7,066 nt of DNA, taken from positions 1 through 7,066 of the forward strand of contig PTLK01000101.1 of assembly GCA_002938075.1 (NCBI GenBank). Reading direction: 5' to 3'. This document shows positions 1 through 5,088 of the stretch, in pieces (position 1 is the first letter of the stretch; every line of letters starts with the position of its first letter). The translations under genes were made by a program, and so were the position numbers. A model generated the notes under the pieces. The model was not told where the DNA came from, made no database searches, and saw nothing but the letters and a program-made list of their open reading frames with translations. Source of the stretch: Alphaproteobacteria bacterium MarineAlpha3_Bin3 (GTDB lineage Bacteria; Pseudomonadota; Alphaproteobacteria; Rhodospirillales; Casp-alpha2).

Positions 1-1
1 C

Positions 2-352
2 TCCATCACCCATCTGCGCCGAACGCCGGCCCTGGCGCTGTCGGGCGGGGAGCGCCGCCGGGTCGAAATCGCCCGCGCATTGGCGTCCAACCCCCATTTT
101 GTGCTCCTGGACGAACCGTTTGCCGGCATTGATCCGATTGCCGTCGGCGACATTCGCGACCTAGTGGCACACCTGAAGGACCGCGGCATCGGGGTGCTGA
201 TCACCGACCATAACGTCCGCGAGACGTTGGATATCATCGATCGCGCCTACATTATTCACAACGGCATGATGTTGATGGAAGGAGTGCCTTCCGAGATCGT
301 CGGCAACAAGGATGTCAGGCGGGTTTACCTGGGTGACCGGTTTAACCTTTAA
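2..352 (+). CDS. lptB: LptB, LPS export ABC transporter ATPase (C-terminal part)
   Basis: This is the last 116 codons of the cytoplasmic ATPase that, with LptFG, powers lipopolysaccharide extraction from the inner membrane toward the outer membrane. The reading frame is open from base 2, so the gene starts outside the window; the TTG at 80 is an internal leucine codon and not a start. Visible ABC motifs, in order, are the signature LSGGERRRVEIARALA, the Walker B and D-loop stretch FVLLDEPFAGIDP, and the H-loop histidine in LITDHNVRETL. The ending VRRVYLGDRF is typical of LptB, and DHNVRETL separates it from generic LivF-type ATPases. rpoN follows 27 bases after the stop, the usual lpt-rpoN arrangement in proteobacteria. 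The Walker A half lies upstream of the window and cannot be inspected. Confidence 0.95.
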   Translation, partial: SITHLRRTPALALSGGERRRVEIARALASNPHFVLLDEPFAGIDPIAVGDIRDLVAHLKDRGIGVLITDHNVRETLDIIDRAYIIHNGMMLMEGVPSEIVGNKDVRRVYLGDRFNL

Positions 353-379
353 CCTTCATAAACGGGGCCGGGGCCGGCC

Positions 380-1891
380 ATGGCGCTGACCCCTCGCCTC
401 GAACTGCGCCAAAGCCAGTCGCTGGTCATGACGCCGCAACTGCAGCAGGCGATCAAGCTGCTGCAGTTCTCGAACCTGGAACTGGCCGAATACGTCGAAC
501 AGGAGCTCGAGAAAAACCCCATGCTCGAGCGTGACGAGGAAGACCACCGCGACCGGGACGACGGCCCCTCCGAAAGCGCAGACCCCCCCCCAAGCGCCGA
601 CGAAACGGAATCCCTGGAATCCATCGATTTCGACGCCATCCAGCCGGCCGAGATCGAAGACGATGCACGCGATGTCGATTACGACAACCTCTATTCCGAC
701 GACGGCTCCGCCGATGGCGGGCTCGTAGCACCACAGTTCGCCGACGCCGGTCTCGGCAGTGGCGGTTTCGATACCCTGGCGCCCGATTTGGAAGAAACCC
801 TTTCCCAAAAAGCGTCGCTCCGCGATCACCTTAACGGCCAGTTGACCATGGAACTGGACGATCCGGTGGACCGGCTGATCGGGTTCCACCTGATCGACAT
901 GCTGGACGAGGCCGGCTACATCTCGGGCGAACTGGAAACGGTAGCCGAGATACTGGACTGCACCGTCGACCGGGTCGAGGCGACCCTGGCCAAGGTCCAA
1001 CAGTTCGACCCACCCGGCATCTTCGCCCGCAGCCTGTCTGAATGCCTAAGCCTGCAACTGGCGGATAAGGACCGGCTCGATCCGTGCATGAAGGCTTTTT
1101 TGGACAACCTGGAACTATTGGGCAAACGGGACATCAAGGGCCTGGCCAAGGCCTGCGGCGTCGACGCCGAGGACGTGGCCGACATGATCGACGAGATCAA
1201 GGCGCTGGATCCCAAGCCGGCGCTCGCCTTCGATCACTCCATCGCCCAGCCGATCACCCCTGACGTGCTAATGCGCCCGGCACCGGGCGGCGGTTGGATC
1301 ATCGAACTGAATACGGATTCGCTGCCCAAAGTGCTGGTCAACAACCACTACTATGCCCATGTCAGCAGCCAGACGCGATCGAAAAAGGAAAAGCAGTATA
1401 TCACCGAGCAGTTCCAGTCGGCGAACTGGCTGGTCAAGTCCCTGCATCAACGCGCCACCACTATCCTCAAAGTCGCCAGCGAGCTGGTCCAGCAGCAGAG
1501 CGCCTTTTTCGCCAAGGGAGTGCAACACCTTATACCCCTGGTGCTGCGCGATATCGCCGAGGCCATCGAGATGCACGAAAGCACGGTCAGCCGCGTGACC
1601 TCGAACAAATACATGGCAACGCCCAGGGGCATCTATGAACTCAAATATTTCTTCACCCCGGCGATCGCGGCCACCGGCGGCGGCGTCCTTTCTTCCGAAT
1701 CGGTCCGCCACCGCATCAAGGCCCTAATTGACGAAGAAGAGCCAAAAAAAATTCTCTCCGACGACAAAATCGTCGAAAACCTGAAATCGGAAGGAATCGA
1801 AATCGCCCGCCGCACAGTGGCCAAATACCGAGAATCCATGAGGATTCCGTCGTCCGTTCAGCGGCGCCGGGACAAATCGGCTCCTAGCTAA
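380..1891 (+). CDS. rpoN: RNA polymerase sigma-54 factor RpoN
   Basis: This is the alternative sigma factor that recognises -24/-12 promoters and needs AAA+ enhancer-binding activators, typically for nitrogen, motility or stress genes. The 503-residue length is normal. Region I (about residues 1-50) is the glutamine- and leucine-rich activator-interacting segment, starting MALTPRLELRQSQSL. Region II (about 51-145) is very acidic and low-complexity, as is usual. The core-binding region spans about 145-300. The DNA-binding part includes the helix-turn-helix around 390-410 (EMHESTVSRVTSNKY) and the diagnostic RpoN box ARRTVAKYRE at 476-485. The ATG at 380 gives the standard family N-terminus. 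No strong Shine-Dalgarno is seen: the 16 bases before the ATG are G/C repeats of GGGGCC type, so translational coupling to lptB is plausible. hpf and ptsN follow, the classic rpoN neighbourhood. No interruption of the frame is seen. Confidence 0.98.
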   Translation: MALTPRLELRQSQSLVMTPQLQQAIKLLQFSNLELAEYVEQELEKNPMLERDEEDHRDRDDGPSESADPPPSADETESLESIDFDAIQPAEIEDDARDVDYDNLYSDDGSADGGLVAPQFADAGLGSGGFDTLAPDLEETLSQKASLRDHLNGQLTMELDDPVDRLIGFHLIDMLDEAGYISGELETVAEILDCTVDRVEATLAKVQQFDPPGIFARSLSECLSLQLADKDRLDPCMKAFLDNLELLGKRDIKGLAKACGVDAEDVADMIDEIKALDPKPALAFDHSIAQPITPDVLMRPAPGGGWIIELNTDSLPKVLVNNHYYAHVSSQTRSKKEKQYITEQFQSANWLVKSLHQRATTILKVASELVQQQSAFFAKGVQHLIPLVLRDIAEAIEMHESTVSRVTSNKYMATPRGIYELKYFFTPAIAATGGGVLSSESVRHRIKALIDEEEPKKILSDDKIVENLKSEGIEIARRTVAKYRESMRIPSSVQRRRDKSAPS

Positions 1892-2070
1892 AAAAACCGT
1901 AAATACAAGGTGGAAAATCAAAAAAATCAGGTGTATTGACTCTCTATACCTTGGGAACTAACGTCCCGGCCTTCACCGGCATGGGATACGGAATGAAAGC
2001 CTTCAGTTTCAGGTGAGAGCGACTCCGTACCTTGGGATATGAGCGCCAAAGGCCCCTTGGTTTTGCAGGG

Positions 2071-2108
2071 TGAAACGGTCCGTTAACTTTGAGACGGCCC
2101 GTTGACTT
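2071..2108 (+). repeat. Two adjacent 19-bp tandem repeats upstream of hpf
   Basis: Unit 1 is 2071-2089 and unit 2 is 2090-2108. They match at 16 of 19 positions, and all three differences are transitions. Each contains a small dyad: AACGG-T-CCGTT centred on 2079 in unit 1, and the slightly degraded ACGG-C-CCGT centred on 2098 in unit 2. The 19-bp phase puts the two dyads nearly on the same face of the helix, which would suit a pair of operator half-boxes for hpf, 23 bases before its start codon. The repeat is seen directly; the regulatory role is inference. Confidence 0.7.
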
Positions 2109-2119
2109 AAGGATCCTTA
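2108..2119. repeat. 12-bp perfect palindrome in the hpf leader
   Basis: TAAGGATCCTTA is a perfect palindrome that shares one base with the end of the 19-bp tandem repeats and ends 12 bases before the hpf start codon. It contains AAGGA, the only Shine-Dalgarno-like string near hpf, but that string ends 18 bases from the ATG, which is too far for ordinary use. It may be an operator; as RNA it has no loop for an intramolecular hairpin. Confidence 0.45.
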
Positions 2120-2131
2120 TTCAACCGGATC

Positions 2132-2707
2132 ATGGATATTTCCGTTAAAGGCAGGAATTTGGATGTCGGCGATGCCCTCAAGGGGCACGTCGAAGACCAT
2201 CTAAGCAGCGCCGTCACCAAGTATTTCATGCGCGCAATCGATGCCAGCGTCGTTTTTTCCAGGGAAGGCCGCAGCCTTCGTGCCGACATTTCCGTCCACC
2301 CCGGCCCCCGCGGCATGGTGGTCCAAGGGGGCTCGGAATCGAACGACCCCTATGCCGCCTTCGACGGCGCGCTGGAGCGCATTTCCAAGCAACTGAGGCG
2401 CTATAAAAGGCGCCTCAACAGCCATCACAAGGGCCATGGCGAAGACGTGCTGCCGGCCCAGCAATATGTCATCCAACCCGTCGCCGAAGACGAAGAAGTC
2501 GCCGCCGACGACTCCCCGGCGATCATCGCCGAGATGCCGGTCCATATCGCCACGCTTTCGGTTTCGGAAGCGGTCATGCGGATGGATTTGGCCGATGCCC
2601 CGGTGATGATGTTCCGCCACAGCGCCACCAGGCGGCTCAACGTGGTTTACCGCCGCAAAGACGGCAACATCGGCTGGATCGACCCGAGCGAAGACGAAGA
2701 CAAGTAA
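2132..2707 (+). CDS. hpf: Long-form ribosome hibernation promoting factor (HPF/RaiA family)
   Basis: This cytoplasmic factor binds the 30S decoding and mRNA channel region in stationary phase and, in its long form, drives 100S ribosome dimers. The 191-residue length marks the long type. The N-terminal RaiA-like beta-alpha fold spans about residues 1-97, starting MDISVKGRNLDVGDALKGHV and including the conserved DPYAAFDGALERISKQLRRY helix with basic residues after it. An acidic, variable linker covers about 98-133. The C-terminal dimerisation domain, about 134-191, has the family features SVSEAVMRMDL, APVMMFRH and NVVYRRKDGNIGWIDP. The start is chosen because it gives the exact family N-terminus. 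The Shine-Dalgarno is poor. The gene sits 240 bases after rpoN and 65 before ptsN, the order found across proteobacteria. The repeat-rich spacer before it suggests its own promoter or operator. Confidence 0.95.
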   Translation: MDISVKGRNLDVGDALKGHVEDHLSSAVTKYFMRAIDASVVFSREGRSLRADISVHPGPRGMVVQGGSESNDPYAAFDGALERISKQLRRYKRRLNSHHKGHGEDVLPAQQYVIQPVAEDEEVAADDSPAIIAEMPVHIATLSVSEAVMRMDLADAPVMMFRHSATRRLNVVYRRKDGNIGWIDPSEDEDK

Positions 2708-2722
2708 ATTGTAAGCCAATAA

Positions 2723-2745
2723 CGGGTACCGGCGTTGCGGTCCCG
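2723..2745 (+). other. RNA hairpin in the hpf-ptsN spacer
   Basis: The transcript can fold into two 4-bp GC-rich stems, CGGG/CCCG and ACCG/CGGT, separated by a single bulged U, with a six-base loop GCGUUG. No U-run follows, so an intrinsic terminator is unlikely. It could instead be a processing or stability element that sets the ratio of hpf to ptsN. The base pairing is seen in the sequence; any role is inference. Confidence 0.35.
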
Positions 2746-2772
2746 AAGATAAAGTGAGAGTGAGGAACGGCC

Positions 2773-3237
2773 ATGGAGATCAACGATCTTCTCGTCCCGG
2801 AAGGCGTCGTTGCCGACCTGAAAGCGACGAGCAAGAAACAGGCACTGCAGGACCTCGCCAAGCGCGCGGCCGAGGTATCGGGCCTGCATGAAAGGGCGAT
2901 TTTCGACGTCCTGATGGAGCGCGAGCGGCTGGGCACCACTGGCGTCGGCAACGGCATCGCCATTCCTCACGGCAAGTTGGCGAGCTTGGACCGCCTTCAC
3001 GGCCTGTTTGCCCGGCTCGAACAGCCGATCGATTTTCACGCCATCGACGAACGTCCGGTGGATTTGATTTTTGTCCTGCTGGCACCGGAAAATGCCGGCG
3101 CCGACCACCTCAAGGCCCTGGCCCGCATCTCGCGGCTACTCCGCAATAATGGCATTTGCGACAAGCTGCGCGGCACCGACAGCGCCGAGGCTCTGTTCGC
3201 TATTTTAACCGAATCCCAGGAAGACCGCGCCGCCTGA
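2773..3237 (+). CDS. ptsN: PtsN, nitrogen-regulatory phosphotransferase EIIA-Ntr
   Basis: This is the terminal phosphoacceptor of the PTS-Ntr chain (PtsP to NPr to PtsN). It is a cytoplasmic regulator that, depending on phosphorylation, acts on potassium transport, histidine kinases, (p)ppGpp metabolism or PHA turnover in various proteobacteria. The 154-residue length fits a single EIIA type-2 domain. The phosphorylation-site histidine is H66, in GVGNGIAIPHGKL, followed by the conserved LEQPIDFHAIDERPVDLIFVLLAP strand-helix region (about 89-111) and ADHLKALARISRLL (about 116-130). The ATG at 2773 has a good GAGGA Shine-Dalgarno 7 bases upstream. It closes the rpoN-hpf-ptsN cluster and ends 43 bases from the convergent DUF1150 gene. 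No transmembrane or extra domain is seen. Confidence 0.95.
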   Translation: MEINDLLVPEGVVADLKATSKKQALQDLAKRAAEVSGLHERAIFDVLMERERLGTTGVGNGIAIPHGKLASLDRLHGLFARLEQPIDFHAIDERPVDLIFVLLAPENAGADHLKALARISRLLRNNGICDKLRGTDSAEALFAILTESQEDRAA

Positions 3238-3245
3238 AGCCGCCC

Positions 3246-3258
3246 GAGCCTGGGGCTC
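3246..3258. terminator. Weak bidirectional hairpin between convergent ptsN and DUF1150 gene
   Basis: GAGCC-TGG-GGCTC forms a 5-bp GC-rich stem with a 3-base loop in the 43-base space between two convergent genes. A short TTT follows about 10 bases later on the plus strand; there is no clear U-tract on either side. Its position suits a shared terminator, but the sequence alone is weak support. Confidence 0.3.
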
Positions 3259-3280
3259 AATGGGGGTTTATCGCCGGCCC

Positions 3281-3517
3281 TTAGTGCACGCTGAGGGGAT
3301 TGAGGTCGTTCTGGATCGCCGCCGCTCGGGCCAGGTCCGGGGTTTCCATCAATCCCAACTGTTGGCCGTTGGCGGCGAAAACGCCAAAGGCCATCACCCC
3401 GTTGACCTCGACCGGCTTGATGTAGGCGACATGTTCCGCCCCCCAGTGGGCGAAATCATGGGCCGACATCACGGGCGCGGCATCAGGTTTTCCAGTTTTC
3501 AAGGAATCCTTGTTCAT
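3281..3517 (-). CDS. DUF1150 family protein, downstream partner of hsp20
   Basis: This is a small cytoplasmic protein of 78 residues from the alphaproteobacterial DUF1150 family, commonly encoded directly after hsp20; its molecular role is not known. The conserved core runs from about residue 22 (WGAEHVAYIKPV) through ANGQQLGLMETPDLARAAA to the C-terminal IQNDLNPLSVH. The start was set at ATG 3517, not at the upstream in-frame TTG (3532), because a strong AAGGAGG Shine-Dalgarno sits 5 bases before the ATG and the TTG itself lies before that site. The gene begins 11 bases after the hsp20 stop codon, so the two are almost certainly one transcript and share heat control. No membrane segment or signal peptide is seen. 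Family assignment is by recognised motif pattern, not by search. Confidence 0.85.
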   Translation of the reverse strand: MNKDSLKTGKPDAAPVMSAHDFAHWGAEHVAYIKPVEVNGVMAFGVFAANGQQLGLMETPDLARAAAIQNDLNPLSVH

Positions 3518-3528
3518 ATCGGCCTCCT

Positions 3529-4011
3529 TCAATCCGCCTTGACGTCGATGGTTTTCGGGCTCTTGCCCTTGCTCCCGGAAGGACCGCTTTCGATTTTGAT
3601 GGTGCGGACCTCCGGCTCCGGCACGATTCGCTCAAGTTTGATGTACAAAAGCCCGTTGTCCATGGTCGCGCCCTGGACCTCGATGCCCTCGGCGAGCACG
3701 AAGCTGCGCTGGAACTGTCTCGAGGCAATGCCCCGGTGCAGGCAAACCCGGTTTTCGTCCCCGTCTCCGTCCCCGACCGCGTCTTCCAGGCGGCCGCGGA
3801 TGACGAGTTGGTTGTCTTCCACGGACACGTTCAGGTCGCCCATGGAAAACCCGGCCACGGCAAGCGTGATGCGGAGGGCGTTTTCACCGAATTGCTCAAT
3901 GTTGTAGGGTGGGTAACCCTCGGCCGATGCCTTGGACGCCCGGTCCAGAATCCGCTCGAAATGTTCGAAACCCAGCAGCAACGGGCTGTTGAAGACTGAC
4001 ATACGCGACAT
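3529..4011 (-). CDS. Small heat-shock protein Hsp20 (IbpA type)
   Basis: This is an ATP-independent holdase that forms large oligomers and keeps heat-damaged proteins refoldable by the DnaK/ClpB system. With the ATG at 4011 it has 160 residues, normal for bacterial class A Hsp20. Residues 1-33 are the hydrophobic N-terminal arm, including SPLLLGFEHFERILDR. The alpha-crystallin domain follows (about 34-130): YPPYNIEQFGENALRITLAV, then AGFSMGDLNVSVEDNQLVIR, the HRGIASRQFQRSFVLAEGIEV strand-loop, and NGLLYIKLER as the GxL-type end strand. The C-terminal I-x-I motif is I138-K139-I140. The inner loop carries a short acidic DGDGDE expansion (81-86). The start is fixed by a GAGGAG Shine-Dalgarno 7 bases upstream; an open frame continues to 4122 but is leader RNA. 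It is regulated by the candidate promoter and thermometer described separately, and is followed by the DUF1150 gene. Confidence 0.95.
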   Translation of the reverse strand: MSRMSVFNSPLLLGFEHFERILDRASKASAEGYPPYNIEQFGENALRITLAVAGFSMGDLNVSVEDNQLVIRGRLEDAVGDGDGDENRVCLHRGIASRQFQRSFVLAEGIEVQGATMDNGLLYIKLERIVPEPEVRTIKIESGPSGSKGKSPKTIDVKAD

Positions 4012-4118
4012 GGTCGTGCTCCTCTTCGATTTGAGCGAGTACGCTTGTTTAGGGCCCATAACCTTCGGCGCCCCATCAGACGCCCCTTGGTGGCCGCAAC
4101 AGGCGCCACCGGCGTCAC
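4012..4118 (-). promoter_or_regulatory. ROSE-like RNA thermometer in the hsp20 5' leader
   Basis: The leader can fold into three hairpins. Hairpin 1 (4116-4079): GACGCC and GGTGGC pair with GGCGTC and GCCACC, 12 bp with one 4-base bulge. Hairpin 2 (4075-4050): UGGGGC with GCCCUA around a 14-base loop. Hairpin 3 (4043-4015): CGUACUCGCUC pairs with GAGGAGCACG around loop AAAUCGAA, so the Shine-Dalgarno GAGGAG is fully paired, with one C-A mismatch and one bulged G. The anti-Shine-Dalgarno arm contains UCGCU, fitting the ROSE consensus U(U/C)GCU whose G lies opposite the ribosome-binding site. In the ROSE family, known from alphaproteobacterial hsp20-type genes, such a weak stem melts on heating and allows translation. 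The pairing was worked out by hand; no energy was computed. Confidence 0.75.
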
Positions 4119-4124
4119 TCATAA

Positions 4125-4151
4125 AAATGGCCCGAAACCGGCCGCTGTCAA
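4125..4151 (-). promoter_or_regulatory. Candidate RpoH-like promoter of hsp20
   Basis: On the minus strand, TTGACA (4151-4146) is followed after 15 bases by CCATTT (4130-4125), in the order and spacing of sigma-32-type promoters (CTTGAA and CCCCAT-T-T consensus). A start site about 7 bases downstream, near 4118, would place the first leader hairpin almost at the 5' end of the RNA, which independently supports the placement. The -35 also equals the sigma-70 consensus, so housekeeping transcription cannot be excluded. Confidence 0.5.
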
Positions 4152-4186
4152 TAGGCGCGGCCGAAAGCCCGATGAATGAGGGTTTC

Positions 4187-4204
4187 GATCAAATAAATTT
4201 GATC
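4187..4204. promoter_or_regulatory. 18-bp palindrome in the divergent region, possible operator
   Basis: GATCAAATAAATTTGATC has perfect 8-bp arms around a central AA. It lies 36 bases upstream of the hsp20 -35 box and directly upstream of the promoter region for the FAH-family gene. Its centre is 21 bp, about two helical turns, from the centre of the TGGTATACCA palindrome. Such AT-rich dyads are typical transcription-factor sites. Which protein binds it, and which of the two divergent genes it serves, is unknown. Confidence 0.45.
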
Positions 4205-4211
4205 TGCCCCG

Positions 4212-4221
4212 TGGTATACCA
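4212..4221. promoter_or_regulatory. TGGTATACCA palindrome, GntR/FCD-type operator core
   Basis: TGGTATACCA is a perfect 10-bp palindrome. The same core occurs in operators of GntR regulators of the FCD subfamily, such as the UxuR/ExuR sites, which usually respond to organic acids or sugar acids. It ends 4 bases before the candidate -10 box TACAAT, so a bound repressor would block the promoter of the FAH-family/ketopantoate-reductase operon. No GntR gene is in this window, so the regulator would lie elsewhere. Confidence 0.5.
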
Positions 4222-4225
4222 GTGT

Positions 4226-4231
4226 TACAAT
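4226..4231 (+). promoter_or_regulatory. Candidate -10 box for the FAH-family operon
   Basis: TACAAT matches the sigma-70 -10 consensus at five of six positions. No good -35 hexamer lies 16-18 bases upstream; TTGATC at 4199-4204 would need a 21-base spacer. This suggests a weak or activator-dependent promoter. A start near 4237 would give a leader of about 45 bases to the ATG at 4283. Confidence 0.35.
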
Positions 4232-4282
4232 GACTAAAGGTGATGAACAGCGCCTGACAACCTTGGGAGGGGGGTTCACCCG

Positions 4283-5050
4283 ATGCCGCTTTGGGGGCGA
4301 TTCGACGACGCCGGGTCGGTGGGTTTCGGCACCATGGACGGCGACACCATCACCATTCACCAAGGCGACATGTTCGCCGGGGCCAAGGCGACGGGCGAGA
4401 CGCTTCTTCTCGCCGACGTGAAGCTGCTGGCGCCTTGCGAGCCGACCAAGATGATCGCACTGTGGAATAACTTCCACGCCCTGGCCGCCAAGATGGACAT
4501 GCCGGAGCCCGAAGAGCCGCTGTACCTGCTCAAGGGCAACAATTCCTTTCTCGGCCCCGACGAGGTCGTCCGCCGGCCCCAGTCCTACGACGGCAAGGTT
4601 GTCTACGAGGGCGAACTCGGCATCGTCATCGGCCAGGAATGCAAGGAGGTATCCGAGGCCGAGGCCCCGGACTATATCTTTGGCTATACCTGCATCAACG
4701 ATGTCACTGCCGTCGAGCTGATCAGCAAGGACAAGACCTTCGCCCAATGGGTGCGGTCCAAAAGCTTCGACACCTTCGGCGTCTACGGCCCGGTCATCGC
4801 CACCGGGCTCGACGTGGCGACGTTGGTGGTGAAAACGGTGCTCAACGGCGACGAACGACAGAATTACCCGATCAGCGACATGATCTTTCAGCCCCTCCGG
4901 CTGGTTAGCCGGATATCCCATGACATGACGTTGATGGCGGGCGACGTGATTTGCTGCGGCACCTCCATCGGCGTCGGCTCGATGAAGGAAGAGAGCAACA
5001 CCGTCGAGGTGACCATCGACGGGATCGGCACACTGTCCAACGTTTTCTAG
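4283..5050 (+). CDS. Fumarylacetoacetate hydrolase (FAH) family protein
   Basis: The 255-residue protein has the FAH superfamily fold, whose cytoplasmic, divalent-metal-dependent members cleave or isomerise carbon-carbon bonds in keto acids (hydrolases, oxaloacetate decarboxylases, hydroxymuconate isomerases). Metal-ligand candidates are E109 and E111 in VYEGELGIVIG and D140 in CINDVTA. The phosphate/substrate loop WVRSKSFDTFGVYGPVI (156-172) and the late CGTSIGVGSM stretch (225-234) are also typical. N-terminal to these, WNNFHALAAKMDMPEPEEP (61-79) replaces the common NYxxHxxE block: H65 is present, but no glutamate follows three residues later. The exact reaction therefore cannot be assigned. 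The ATG at 4283 is preceded by a strong GGGAGGGGGG run about 8 bases away. A ketopantoate-reductase-family gene follows after 38 bases with a similar CTTGGGAGG leader, so the two probably form one operon. Confidence 0.85.
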   Translation: MPLWGRFDDAGSVGFGTMDGDTITIHQGDMFAGAKATGETLLLADVKLLAPCEPTKMIALWNNFHALAAKMDMPEPEEPLYLLKGNNSFLGPDEVVRRPQSYDGKVVYEGELGIVIGQECKEVSEAEAPDYIFGYTCINDVTAVELISKDKTFAQWVRSKSFDTFGVYGPVIATGLDVATLVVKTVLNGDERQNYPISDMIFQPLRLVSRISHDMTLMAGDVICCGTSIGVGSMKEESNTVEVTIDGIGTLSNVF

Positions 5051-5088
5051 TCAAATCTGCAATACTGTAACCGGCTTGGGAGGGAGTT

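Noticed and set aside
356..1000. Long minus-strand open frame opposite rpoN
   Set aside because: It is the GC-rich shadow of rpoN, with no recognisable domain, and rpoN is unambiguous on the other strand.
1981..2016. Eleven-codon open frame (ATG to TGA) in the rpoN-hpf spacer as a leader peptide
   Set aside because: It has no Shine-Dalgarno, no run of regulatory codons and no attenuator structure after it.
1892..2131. Sigma-54 (-24/-12) or EcfG (GGAAC/CGTT) promoter for hpf
   Set aside because: No GG-N10-GC pair with proper flanks was found, and GGAAC at 1954-1958 lacks a CGTT 16-17 bases downstream.
3518..3532. Upstream TTG start for the DUF1150 gene
   Set aside because: The TTG overlaps the hsp20 stop codon and lies ahead of the AAGGAGG site that serves ATG 3517.
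4012..4122. N-terminal extension of Hsp20 by 37 codons from ATG 4122
   Set aside because: The extension has no Shine-Dalgarno, does not resemble Hsp20, and the bases are better explained as structured leader RNA. The downstream ATG has a good ribosome-binding site and gives the family N-terminus.
4148..4921. 257-codon minus-strand open frame opposite the FAH-family gene
   Set aside because: It is a mirror of a clear FAH-family gene. Its end overlaps the hsp20 promoter region and it has no family motif.
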